NCBI GenBank assembly: GCA_027578815.1
Contig: JANBTH010000267.1
Location: 1-22,794 of the forward strand
DNA length: 22,794 nt
Reading direction: 5' to 3'
Origin: Coemansia sp. RSA 1804
Taxonomy: Eukaryota > Kickxellomycota > Kickxellomycetes > Kickxellales > Kickxellaceae
The notes under the pieces are model-generated. The model was not told the origin of the DNA. It searched no databases and saw only the letters and a program-made list of their open reading frames with translations. The position numbers and the translations under genes are program-made. Shown here piece after piece: positions 1 through 7,508 of the stretch. How positions within the stretch are numbered: position 1 is the first letter of the stretch; each line of letters begins with the position of its first letter.

Positions 1-2594
1 ATATGGCCGACATCGGCCATGCTCTCCACAGCAAGAACATCAGCCATTCGAACAAGCCGCGAGAACTTTTGCCTTAGCCCCGTTCCAGTCTCCTTCTCCA
101 GGTACCGTTGTATTTCACGCACGTCCTTCTCAAACATGATGCCCCCAAGCATGTTGAATTTCGACTGGCGAATTGCACGCTCCCAGTCTCCGCAAAGGGA
201 GGTAACGGCATTTTCCAGCGCTGTTGAAAAGTTGTGCAAGGACAACCGCTGCTTCAACTGTGCTGATAGGCTATTAAACTTGAGCATAAAGCGCTTCTGG
301 AAGAGGTTGTCGCTTTGAACGTCGTTGAACTCCTCATCCGTCAAGACATATTTAATGTCACGGTAAGACTGTTGCAAAATGGTTCTGACCCACGGCTTCA
401 ACACGTGTACGCCAATCTGCTCAAGAGAGCGCTGCTTGGAGTGCGAGAATTTGGCAGAAAGTGCAGAGAGCGTATCCAAGGCCGTTCGCGCCCGAGCAAT
501 GTCGTTCTGGTCAGGCACTCGCTGCCATTCGCTGTCCAGCTTGGCCGAGAGTGACTCTACTGTCTTTTGCATGTATGTGCAAGCAAGATCCAGATTGTTC
601 AGCGCTACCAGTACCTCGCGCTGAGCGCTTGCTTGAGGAGTAATCTGTGTGTTGAATGACGCTTGTTGCTCGGAGCTGCTGCTAGAAGCACGCGCTCTCA
701 CCCCAGGGAGACGCCAGCCTGAGGACTCGCCAGATGCAATTCCAAACTGGATATCTCGGCTGCTTCCAGAGCCACTTCCAGCTGATCCCCACCTCTTGAG
801 GGCGGCAGTTTCCAATGTCGAAAGAAATACAGAGTTCACAACTCCAATTGTATGCCGGGCTATGGCCTCAACTGCGGAGATCTGTTGTGTGGCAACGGCA
901 TGCTCAAGAGAAGTCCTTACCACAAAGAAAACATCTCCGACGCATGAGGATGTCTGTGGCAGATCTAGTAAGGACCCTCCTAGACCAGTAACGTTCTTCC
1001 CAAGCAGGATCTTGCCTTTGCCACTGGAAAGATCGGATGGTGTGGCCCCACCTCGCTTCATGGCGGTATTGTCCGTATTTTCTTGCAGCGGATGTGTCCA
1101 GCCTGGAAGGGCTTCTGTGTCATCTAGCGACATGGCCTTGGCTACAGATCTTGACAAAAAGAAAGATTCAAAGCAGATATAAGTATCGTTCAGCCATGGC
1201 AGCCGCAGCGAAATTGGTGTGCTGTTTACCAAGCCGGTGCGCTCGTCAAACATTGGCAGCGTAGCACTGTGTTTGGTGGCAAATGAGCTCTGCATAGAGA
1301 GCGGGACAAGACTTGTTACAGAATCAGCAGACATGAATATACTGTCCCTTATATCGGGGCCCGCTGAAAGCGCCTGGATCTCTGGTACGGCTCTCGACTC
1401 CATAAAGCGATTAAATGCAGCTATTTGGCGCTCGATTAGAACAAGCTCGGCAAGAATGCTTGAAATTTCCTTAAAGTCGGTGTCAGAAATGTCATCCTCG
1501 CTGTAGCGGCCAGGGCTTTCTCTTTCGGCATGATACGACGGATATTGTCTCAGCTGGGCATCTACCTGCTGCATCTGAGTCAGGCGGCGTTTAATGTGAC
1601 GGTCCTCCTCAAAGAAATCCAGAAGCATTGCAGCACGTTTTGCGCCTTCCATCTGAAGCCTCTGTATAACGCGGATCATTCTTCCAGGACCATAGTGGGT
1701 TTCGACCAGCGGGAAGTGATTGTCAACGGCAGCAGCAATGACCTCGAATAGCCGAGTGAGACGAAGAGCATGAATGTTGGTTTGAACGTCTCCTGTGATA
1801 CGGGATTTGTCTGCAATGACACTGCAGAGAAACTCAGAGTACATGTCTAAACCACGGATCTCCTCTCCGAGCAGAGGAAAGAGTCGGAAACAGCGACTGA
1901 TTTCCTTTGTGTTGTTTGTCTCAACAGCAGTTTCAAACATGTAAGATACACGCTCCATAAGCTCTTTGGAAGCATCGGCAACAATTCGAGCAGGAGCAGA
2001 TCGTGGAGAAAAGCCAGAGGAGCTTCCAATCAAGGCAGAAGCATCATACGACGGAGCAGCAAAGGACACAAAGGGGTTGACTAGCGTAGCGGAGTCGGTG
2101 GTTATGTATCTGTGGACCAACGCAGCCGCAACTTCAAAGTCCTTGTTCTGCATGGCAACCAGAAGCTCAGACAAACGCTGCTTGAGGAGATCAGAGTCAA
2201 CAGCCATCCGAACGGCATAATCCAGGTTTGATAGCTCCTGGTCGAGAAACCTTACTCGTGCACTAAGAGCGCCGGCATTTGTGGCGGTAGAGTCAACGAC
2301 AGCCTGTGCCGGAGCGAGCAGGTCGACTATGGCGACCAGACGATCGCGAAGGCCTGAAAGGCGAGCAAAACGGGCGTTAACATCTTCGCTCCGCTCAACG
2401 GTTTCAGAAATTTCGACATCAACGCGTGCCTCCTCAAGCTCAAGAAGCCTGTATGCGTGCTCAATCTCTGAAATGTCCAAACTCTGGGTTAGCTTGTCGA
2501 ATTTGGACCAGGAAATCTCGCCAGAAGCGTCAAGGTCAAGACCAAGGCCGGTAGTTGCGCTGGTGGGGGCATCGGCGGCAGGCAAAGACAGCAT
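1..2594 (-). CDS. COG4: Conserved oligomeric Golgi complex subunit 4 (C-terminus off the window)
   Basis: COG4 is a subunit of the COG tether (CATCHR family), which acts on the cytosolic face of the Golgi in retrograde vesicle capture and interacts with SNAREs. The minus strand is open from the ATG at 2594 to the window edge: 864 codons, no intron seen. The N-terminal part (about residues 30-230) is helical and rich in Leu, Glu and Arg, as expected for the coiled-coil region. The last visible stretch carries the family signature: SKFNMLGG, then RQKFSRLVRMADVLAVE, matching the RDKFARLSQMATILNLE region near the end of animal COG4. Human COG4 is about 785 residues, so some tens of residues and the stop lie to the left. 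The start is the only in-frame ATG for at least 130 bases upstream. The gene lies 183 bp downstream of MCM3 on the same strand. Identity is firm; the exact N-terminus is less so. Confidence 0.9.
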   Translation of the reverse strand, partial: MLSLPAADAPTSATTGLGLDLDASGEISWSKFDKLTQSLDISEIEHAYRLLELEEARVDVEISETVERSEDVNARFARLSGLRDRLVAIVDLLAPAQAVVDSTATNAGALSARVRFLDQELSNLDYAVRMAVDSDLLKQRLSELLVAMQNKDFEVAAALVHRYITTDSATLVNPFVSFAAPSYDASALIGSSSGFSPRSAPARIVADASKELMERVSYMFETAVETNNTKEISRCFRLFPLLGEEIRGLDMYSEFLCSVIADKSRITGDVQTNIHALRLTRLFEVIAAAVDNHFPLVETHYGPGRMIRVIQRLQMEGAKRAAMLLDFFEEDRHIKRRLTQMQQVDAQLRQYPSYHAERESPGRYSEDDISDTDFKEISSILAELVLIERQIAAFNRFMESRAVPEIQALSAGPDIRDSIFMSADSVTSLVPLSMQSSFATKHSATLPMFDERTGLVNSTPISLRLPWLNDTYICFESFFLSRSVAKAMSLDDTEALPGWTHPLQENTDNTAMKRGGATPSDLSSGKGKILLGKNVTGLGGSLLDLPQTSSCVGDVFFVVRTSLEHAVATQQISAVEAIARHTIGVVNSVFLSTLETAALKRWGSAGSGSGSSRDIQFGIASGESSGWRLPGVRARASSSSSEQQASFNTQITPQASAQREVLVALNNLDLACTYMQKTVESLSAKLDSEWQRVPDQNDIARARTALDTLSALSAKFSHSKQRSLEQIGVHVLKPWVRTILQQSYRDIKYVLTDEEFNDVQSDNLFQKRFMLKFNSLSAQLKQRLSLHNFSTALENAVTSLCGDWERAIRQSKFNMLGGIMFEKDVREIQRYLEKETGTGLRQKFSRLVRMADVLAVESMADVGH

Positions 2595-2777
2595 AAGAAT
2601 GACAAGGGAATGGGTAGGCAGAAGAGTAAGGAAAAAAACTGCAGTGAAGTAAAAAGAAGGGAGATCAGAGCATGTTTGATTGAGGAAAAAGTAAAGAAAG
2701 GATTGAGAAGAGAAAGAAGCAAAATGAAAAAGAGTAGAGAAACAAAAAAGAAACGAGATGAAGCAGACAGGACAGAC
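2595..2777 (-). promoter_or_regulatory. MCM3-COG4 spacer with strong purine/pyrimidine strand bias
   Basis: This 183-bp spacer must hold both the 3' end of MCM3 and the promoter of COG4. From about 2607 to 2770 the plus strand is overwhelmingly A and G, so the transcribed sense of both genes is a long C/T-rich tract. Pyrimidine-rich stretches just upstream of start codons are common in fungal promoters and 5' UTRs. No TATA box or specific site was recognised. The promoter role is inferred from position. Confidence 0.4.
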
Positions 2778-5606
2778 TCACATCATCAGAACAAGATTGT
2801 CACGGAACATCAGACGGTTGTCGGCCTCCAGCTCCAGCAGCGCAAGCTCTGCCTCGTGTAACGAGAAGGCGTCGGCGGCAGTGAGGCCATGGTTGATGGC
2901 GGAAACAAAGGGATCTGGAAACGACCAGGCCTCGTTGGCATCCAGGCGGCGGTCGGAGATTGCGGTTCTCAGCTGAGCCTTGAACAGTGCCGATCGCTCA
3001 GGCGAGATGGAAGAGGCAGCAGCAGCAACAGCAGCAGCGTGGCCATTGGCATTGGCATTGGCATCGCCATCGCCATCGCCATCGCCATCGCCATCGCCAT
3101 CGCCATCGCCATCGACATCGACATCGCCATCGACATCCATGGCAGCGACAGAATCATCTACAGATGCTGCTGCCCTCGCTCTGGAACACAGACGACCTGA
3201 GTGGGCGCCAGACTGCGTGGTAGCAGCATCAACAGTGCCGTCAGCGCCGGAGTCTGAGTCAGAGTCAGAGTCTGAACCTGGATCGTTGGCAGTACGCACA
3301 CGCTTCTGGTTGCGGCGAGATGAGCGAGCGGGTTTTGGCGGTTTCACAGCCTGCTCCTTGAAGAGCGCAAAGCGAAGTAGAGCCTTTGCGACGTCGGCGT
3401 CCTGGCGCTCGACAGCAGACGAGAGCCGCATCTTGGCGTGAGCGGTGGAGAGACGAATAAGCGTCTCCAGAGTACGCGCAGTGACAGGTGTAGTGGTCTG
3501 GACGGCGCCAGTAGAGCCGATGCCATCAAGAGCCTGGCCGCTGGCCTGTGCGCGTAGCTCAGCATAGGCGCTGGCTAGATCGTCTGCAGCATCGGCAGTA
3601 AGCACGGGCCGCACCATGTTCTTGGCAAAGTAGAGATAGCGGCGCAGGAATTCCGTAGAAAGAACCTCACGCTTGGCCGAGTCGTCAGCCTGCGCTGCGC
3701 GGCGACTACGACTACGTCCGCGACGAGGTTGGGCGGCAGCAGCAACACCGGCGTGCAGATACTCGTTGAAGGGCTCAAATACCGGGCATGCACGCGCGCC
3801 GTCATCGGCACCGTCGGCGTCGTCGTCGGGCGCAGCATCGGCACCGCGCAGACCGGCCAGAATGCGCGCGGTCCCAAGACCCTGGTCCAGCAGATCGGTA
3901 GCGGGCTGGCCCAGCTCCAGACCTGGCGCCACGTAGCGATGCATGCGCAGCACATGCGACGAGATTGTGCGGTCGCGTGCCTCGTCCATTGCGTCGGTAA
4001 CAATGAACAGAAGATCGAAACGCGACAGCAGCGAATCAGGCAGCGCAATGTTCTGGTGTGGCGCGCGCTTCGGATCGTAGCGCCCGTATACCGGGTTGGC
4101 GGCAGCCAGCACGGAGCACCGCGCATTGAGCGTAGTGTGGATGCCTGCCTTGGCTACAGTCACGGTCTGCTGCTCCATAACCTCGTGGATGGCTACGCGG
4201 TCCACATCTGTCATCTTGTCGAATTCATCAATGCACACCACGCCACGGTCGGCGAGAACCATGGCGCCTGCCTCCAACCGCCGCTCGCCCGAGTCTTTGT
4301 CAGCAACCACTGCCGCCGTCAGTCCCACGCCTGACGATCCGCGCCCAGTGGTTGCAATCGCCAGCGGCGCTATACGCAACACATAGCGCAGCAGCTGTGA
4401 CTTTGCTGTCGATGGATCACCAACCATCAGCACATTGATGTCACCGCGAATATGCGTCCCGTTCTCCAAGTTCTTCTCACATCCGCCCAGCAGCTGCAGC
4501 AGCACTGCGCGCTTGATCTCGCTGTGTCCACAGATGCTGGGTGCCAACGACTGCGACAGAAGCTCAAACGCGTCGCCTCGCTTCCCCACCGCGTGGATGT
4601 TGCGGATGTCCGTATCTGTAAGCGCCATAGCGCCAGGCAGCCCCGCCGCGCCTGCGCTGGCATTGACGTCTCTGGCATTGGCGCCAGCACCCGCCGCTGC
4701 AAGCGATCCGGCGCCAAACACGCGCACTGCGTTAACTACAATGACTGTGCGGAATATCGCCGACGTCGCCGTCGTTGCCTTGCCGCCTAGTGCGCGGTAC
4801 ACGCCCACCAGCGACACGCGATCGCCTGGCTTCACCGCATCCACCAGATCGTCATCCAGAATCACATCCACACCGCGTGGGAGCTGTCCCGGCGGTGCGC
4901 GCTCTGGCATCTCCTGGATGTTGACTGTCTGGTGGTCCATGTACCTGCTGTATCCGTACTCCGTGCTTAGAGGGTTCCCCTTGTCGTCACTCGTCGGGTA
5001 GGCGCTGCTGAATCCGCCCGACCCGTCGCCCTTGCTACTTGTCTGATCGCTGTAGCTCTTTGCGTAGAATGTCCGCGTTGCCTCGGAGTAGTGCACTGAC
5101 CGCTCCACCTTGGGTCGCACCAGCGAGCATCGCGTAACTATTCCCTCGATGCACACCAGCCGCCCCAGCACACTTGCGCGCAGCCCTCGTGGCGTCAGCT
5201 GGTACGCCCCGAACGATCCGTGGAAACCAGCTGCCACGTGGAACGTTCCTGTTTCAACACTGTGTCCAATGCTGCTTGCCAATGACTGCCCAATCTCCGT
5301 TGCCGCCGCCTCAAACGCCGGAATGTACTCTGCCGGCTCCATCACTATGCTCTCAGCAAGTGTTGCATCAAACTCACGGATGTGGTCTATTGACACAATC
5401 ACCCGTGGCTTCTCGCTCTTTACTACGCGCTCAAGCGCCTCCATATCCACGTTGATTCTGTTCTCGCGCTCTAGATATTCACGGCAATGTCTCTGCCGTT
5501 CCAGAAACATATCCTCTGCAAGGTTGGTGTCGGGAAGCGTGTACTGCGTACCTCCTGCACCCAAACCTGCCCCTGGCAGCGTTGCTGGCTCTGAATATAC
5601 CTCCAT
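2778..5606 (-). CDS. MCM3: DNA replication licensing factor MCM3
   Basis: MCM3 is one of the six subunits of the MCM2-7 helicase, loaded at origins in G1 and active in the nucleus. The single-exon frame encodes 942 residues; human MCM3 has 808. Paralogue-specific motifs are clear: CxEGIVTRCSLVRPKV near residue 155, HQTVNIQEMPE and VDVILDDDLVD in the OB-fold part. In the AAA+ part are Walker A GDPSTAKSQ (from about 396), Walker B DEFD (460-463), RLEAGAMVLADRG, and the arginine finger SRFD (R529). The extra length lies in an Ala/Gly linker around 305-330, a basic/acidic linker with RGRSRSRR, and a C-terminal tail. That tail has a basic run (SSRRNQKRVR, a likely NLS), a Ser-Asp repeat and a Gly-Asp repeat encoded by a hexanucleotide satellite. 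It ends in a helical winged-helix-like segment. The start follows the family N-terminus. A possible E2F/SBF-like site lies about 240 bp upstream. Confidence 0.96.
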   Translation of the reverse strand: MEVYSEPATLPGAGLGAGGTQYTLPDTNLAEDMFLERQRHCREYLERENRINVDMEALERVVKSEKPRVIVSIDHIREFDATLAESIVMEPAEYIPAFEAAATEIGQSLASSIGHSVETGTFHVAAGFHGSFGAYQLTPRGLRASVLGRLVCIEGIVTRCSLVRPKVERSVHYSEATRTFYAKSYSDQTSSKGDGSGGFSSAYPTSDDKGNPLSTEYGYSRYMDHQTVNIQEMPERAPPGQLPRGVDVILDDDLVDAVKPGDRVSLVGVYRALGGKATTATSAIFRTVIVVNAVRVFGAGSLAAAGAGANARDVNASAGAAGLPGAMALTDTDIRNIHAVGKRGDAFELLSQSLAPSICGHSEIKRAVLLQLLGGCEKNLENGTHIRGDINVLMVGDPSTAKSQLLRYVLRIAPLAIATTGRGSSGVGLTAAVVADKDSGERRLEAGAMVLADRGVVCIDEFDKMTDVDRVAIHEVMEQQTVTVAKAGIHTTLNARCSVLAAANPVYGRYDPKRAPHQNIALPDSLLSRFDLLFIVTDAMDEARDRTISSHVLRMHRYVAPGLELGQPATDLLDQGLGTARILAGLRGADAAPDDDADGADDGARACPVFEPFNEYLHAGVAAAAQPRRGRSRSRRAAQADDSAKREVLSTEFLRRYLYFAKNMVRPVLTADAADDLASAYAELRAQASGQALDGIGSTGAVQTTTPVTARTLETLIRLSTAHAKMRLSSAVERQDADVAKALLRFALFKEQAVKPPKPARSSRRNQKRVRTANDPGSDSDSDSDSGADGTVDAATTQSGAHSGRLCSRARAAASVDDSVAAMDVDGDVDVDGDGDGDGDGDGDGDGDANANANGHAAAVAAAASSISPERSALFKAQLRTAISDRRLDANEAWSFPDPFVSAINHGLTAADAFSLHEAELALLELEADNRLMFRDNLVLMM
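3065..3136 (+). repeat. Hexanucleotide microsatellite (CGCCAT/CGACAT)n inside MCM3
   Basis: Eight consecutive CGCCAT units are followed by four units of CGACAT, CGACAT, CGCCAT and CGACAT, in frame in the MCM3 coding sequence. On the coding strand they give a Gly-Asp tract with some Val-Asp. A shorter run of GGCATT-type units adjoins at 3050-3064 and encodes Asn-Ala. The unit is a multiple of three, so copy-number change would not shift the frame. It lies in the non-conserved acidic C-terminal tail. Confidence 0.9.
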
Positions 5607-5844
5607 TTTCCTTCTGACGATATCTTTTACTGGCTCGTGTGAACAAAATAGTAACTTTCTGGCGCAAGTACAATCACCACAATAACTACAACTATAACTA
5701 TAGCCTTGGAAAACTGGATTCGTAAAAAAACTGCTTACTGTAAATAAATAAATGTGAAAAGAAAAGGCGTGGTCAGAGGAGAAAAGTGGGAAACGATGTT
5801 TGCTTCTGCTTTCCTGATGTTTTCTCTAGCGCTATCGTAAACAA

Positions 5845-5853
5845 GCGCGAAAA
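5845..5853 (-). promoter_or_regulatory. Candidate E2F/SBF-type G1-S site upstream of MCM3
   Basis: The plus strand reads GCGCGAAAA; the minus strand reads TTTTCGCGC. It fits both the E2F consensus TTTSGCGC and the fungal SBF cell-cycle box CRCGAAA. It lies about 240 bp upstream of the MCM3 start codon, and MCM genes are classical G1/S targets of these factors. A single short match can arise by chance. Confidence 0.45.
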
Positions 5854-5859
5854 TGACAG

Positions 5860-5889
5860 GCACCAACAAAACCCTCCTCTTGTTGGTGC
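5860..5889. repeat. Perfect 10-bp inverted repeat in the shared promoter
   Basis: The arms GCACCAACAA (5860-5869) and TTGTTGGTGC (5880-5889) are exact reverse complements around a 10-base spacer, AACCCTCCTC. It starts seven bases from the E2F/SBF-like site. It could be a dyad bound by a dimeric regulator or a cruciform/hairpin. No known site was matched. Confidence 0.75.
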
Positions 5890-6100
5890 AGTTATTGGTT
5901 GATCTAATCGGCTACGATCATCCATATCTTGATTCTGGACGCTGATTTTATTGCTCTTTCTGTACTTGTTTTTTTAAAGCTAACAAAAGTGCCTTGCCAC
6001 CTGCTGCCGCCCTTCACTGCATCTGTTCTGACAACTGCAACCGATTCACCCTTTTTTCTCTTCGAAAGGATTTCCGCCTTATATATATAAAATTCTTACA

Positions 6101-7263
6101 ATGGCAAAGTTTCTGCGTGGAGGCAAAGTACGTTTCGGATGGATGGATGCACCAGAATGGATTCACTTTAATGGATGCGACGTTATTATGTGTTGGATTC
6201 TGTCGTACTGGATACTGGAATACGCAAAAAAGAGCTGAATTTGGTTTGTTCCAAATTTTGTGCCAGGAGCCAAGAGCGGGTAGACACTGGATGACTGCAG
6301 TTTTATGTTGGTCGGCTCGCTAATGGAGGGGTATGAATATTGAATTGAGTGATTCGGTTTCTCAGTTTTGCATTTTATGCGAAATTGCCGCATCTTTTTT
6401 CTTTCCCAATCGGTATTTTCCTGTGCTGGTAGACAAGTGTTATTCAGTTTTGCTTGCTTCAATTGAGGTGGAAATGCTTTTTAAGCATTTGCTGCTTAAT
6501 GAAAGTAAGCAACTCAACACCTCACTTAACCAGGTTTGAGCTGTAATTCTGATTAGCCATTGCCAAACTTTGCTATTGGGAAAGGAAAAAGGACGAGAAA
6601 TCCAAAGCTTCAATCTCTTTATTCATTCACCTCTGACACTGCGGTCTTGCTATTCAACGGACAAATGCGTGGCCTCAGCCGACTCTACCTGTTTATTGAT
6701 CTCTTGCTCTTTTTCGTTGCGTTTGCTTACTCCTGTTTGCCTCCAGTGCTGGTGCGCTGGCCCATGTTTTTCATTTGAAATTATTGTTTCTGTTCCTATG
6801 ACGCCAACTCTGCTTTTTTTTACTTAATTGTATACTTTTTGTGCATTGCTTTTTTGTTGTGTTTGCTTGGCATTTGTAGGTTGTGATTATTCTTCAGGGC
6901 CGTTACGCCGGTAAGAAGGCTGTCATTGTCAAGAGCTTTGACGAGGGCACCAAAGAGCGCCCTTACCCTCACGCCGTTGTTGCTGGCATCGAGCGCTATC
7001 CTCTGAAGGTCACCAAGTCCATGAGCAGGAAGAAGGTTGCTTCCCGTTCTCACGTCAAGCCCTTCATCAAGGTCGTCAACTACTCTCATTTGATGCCAAC
7101 CCGCTACAGCTTTGAGCTGGAGGAGATTAAGTCTGCTGTTACCGCCGAGACCTTCCAGGACCCTACTCAGCGCTCTGCTGCCAAGAAGGTTGTTCGCTCC
7201 AGCCTCCAGAAGCGCTACACTGCAGGCAAGAACAAGTGGTTCTTCACCAAGCTTCGCTTCTAA
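6101..7263 (+). CDS. RPL27: 60S ribosomal protein L27 (eL27), two exons
   Basis: A structural protein of the large cytosolic ribosomal subunit. Exon 1 is 6101-6127 (MAKFLRGGK). It is followed by donor GTACGT at 6128 and acceptor TTTGTAG ending at 6879. Exon 2 is 6880-7263, starting VVIILQGRYAGKKAVIVK and ending TAGKNKWFFTKLRF. The spliced product is 136 residues, the same length as human L27. Family motifs VVAGIERYP, HLMPTRYS and the C-terminal KNKWFFxKLRF are present throughout. The junction is phase 0 and restores the conserved GKVV sequence, so the intron assignment is strong. Introns very near the 5' end of RPL27 also occur in budding yeast. The 752-bp intron is far longer than the other introns in this window. 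The gene is divergent from MCM3 and convergent with the RRM protein gene. Confidence 0.97.
6128..6879 (+). other. Long (752-bp) intron of RPL27
   Basis: Bounded by GTACGT and TTGTAG, and defined by the conserved protein on both sides. Its 3' third is T-rich with CTTAAT at 6823-6828 as a poor branch-point candidate. Scanning by eye gave no convincing box C/D pair, tRNA or protein exon. The short open frames inside look like chance. A host role for a small nucleolar RNA, common in ribosomal protein introns of many eukaryotes, can be neither supported nor excluded. Confidence 0.85.
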
Positions 7264-7332
7264 ACACGTCCTTGCAAATGTAGCATCTTTCTATTTTTGT
7301 TGTTGTGAACAAGTGCGATCTTTTTTCACACG

Positions 7333-7338
7333 AATAAA
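7333..7338 (+). terminator. Candidate poly(A) signal of RPL27
   Basis: AATAAA about 70 bp after the RPL27 stop codon, in the 245-bp interval between convergent genes. Its position fits a cleavage/polyadenylation signal. The match is short and the region is AT-rich. Confidence 0.4.
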
Positions 7339-7508
7339 ATCCAAATTTCTTGATAATCGCCTTTTTCTAACACAAAACACACTGCATCGTTAGTCTCATT
7401 TACAGAGCCCTGGTTTTCTTGTGAAGATATTACATGCGTCTCGAATAAAAAAAACCCCCACCCGACTGGCAAATAGGCACCTTGTGAATTAAAATAAAAA
7501 TATGACTA

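Larger units (their letters stand above)
5607..6100. promoter_or_regulatory. Divergent promoter region shared by MCM3 and RPL27
   Basis: This 494-bp gene-free interval separates the start codons of MCM3 (minus) and RPL27 (plus). It holds a GCGCGAAAA site at 5845-5853 and a perfect 10-bp inverted repeat at 5860-5889. There is a T-rich stretch near 5970 and a TATATATA run at 6081-6088, only 12-20 bp before the RPL27 start codon, which is too close to be an ordinary TATA box. No coding sequence is supported here. Confidence 0.6.

Noticed and set aside
2969..3223. Open frames with HRHR, IAIA, MAMA or SPSP repeats around the MCM3 satellite
   Set aside because: They are alternative readings of a hexanucleotide repeat whose true frame is fixed by MCM3.
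6081..6088. TATATATA as the RPL27 TATA box
   Set aside because: It lies only 12-20 bp before the start codon, leaving essentially no 5' UTR.
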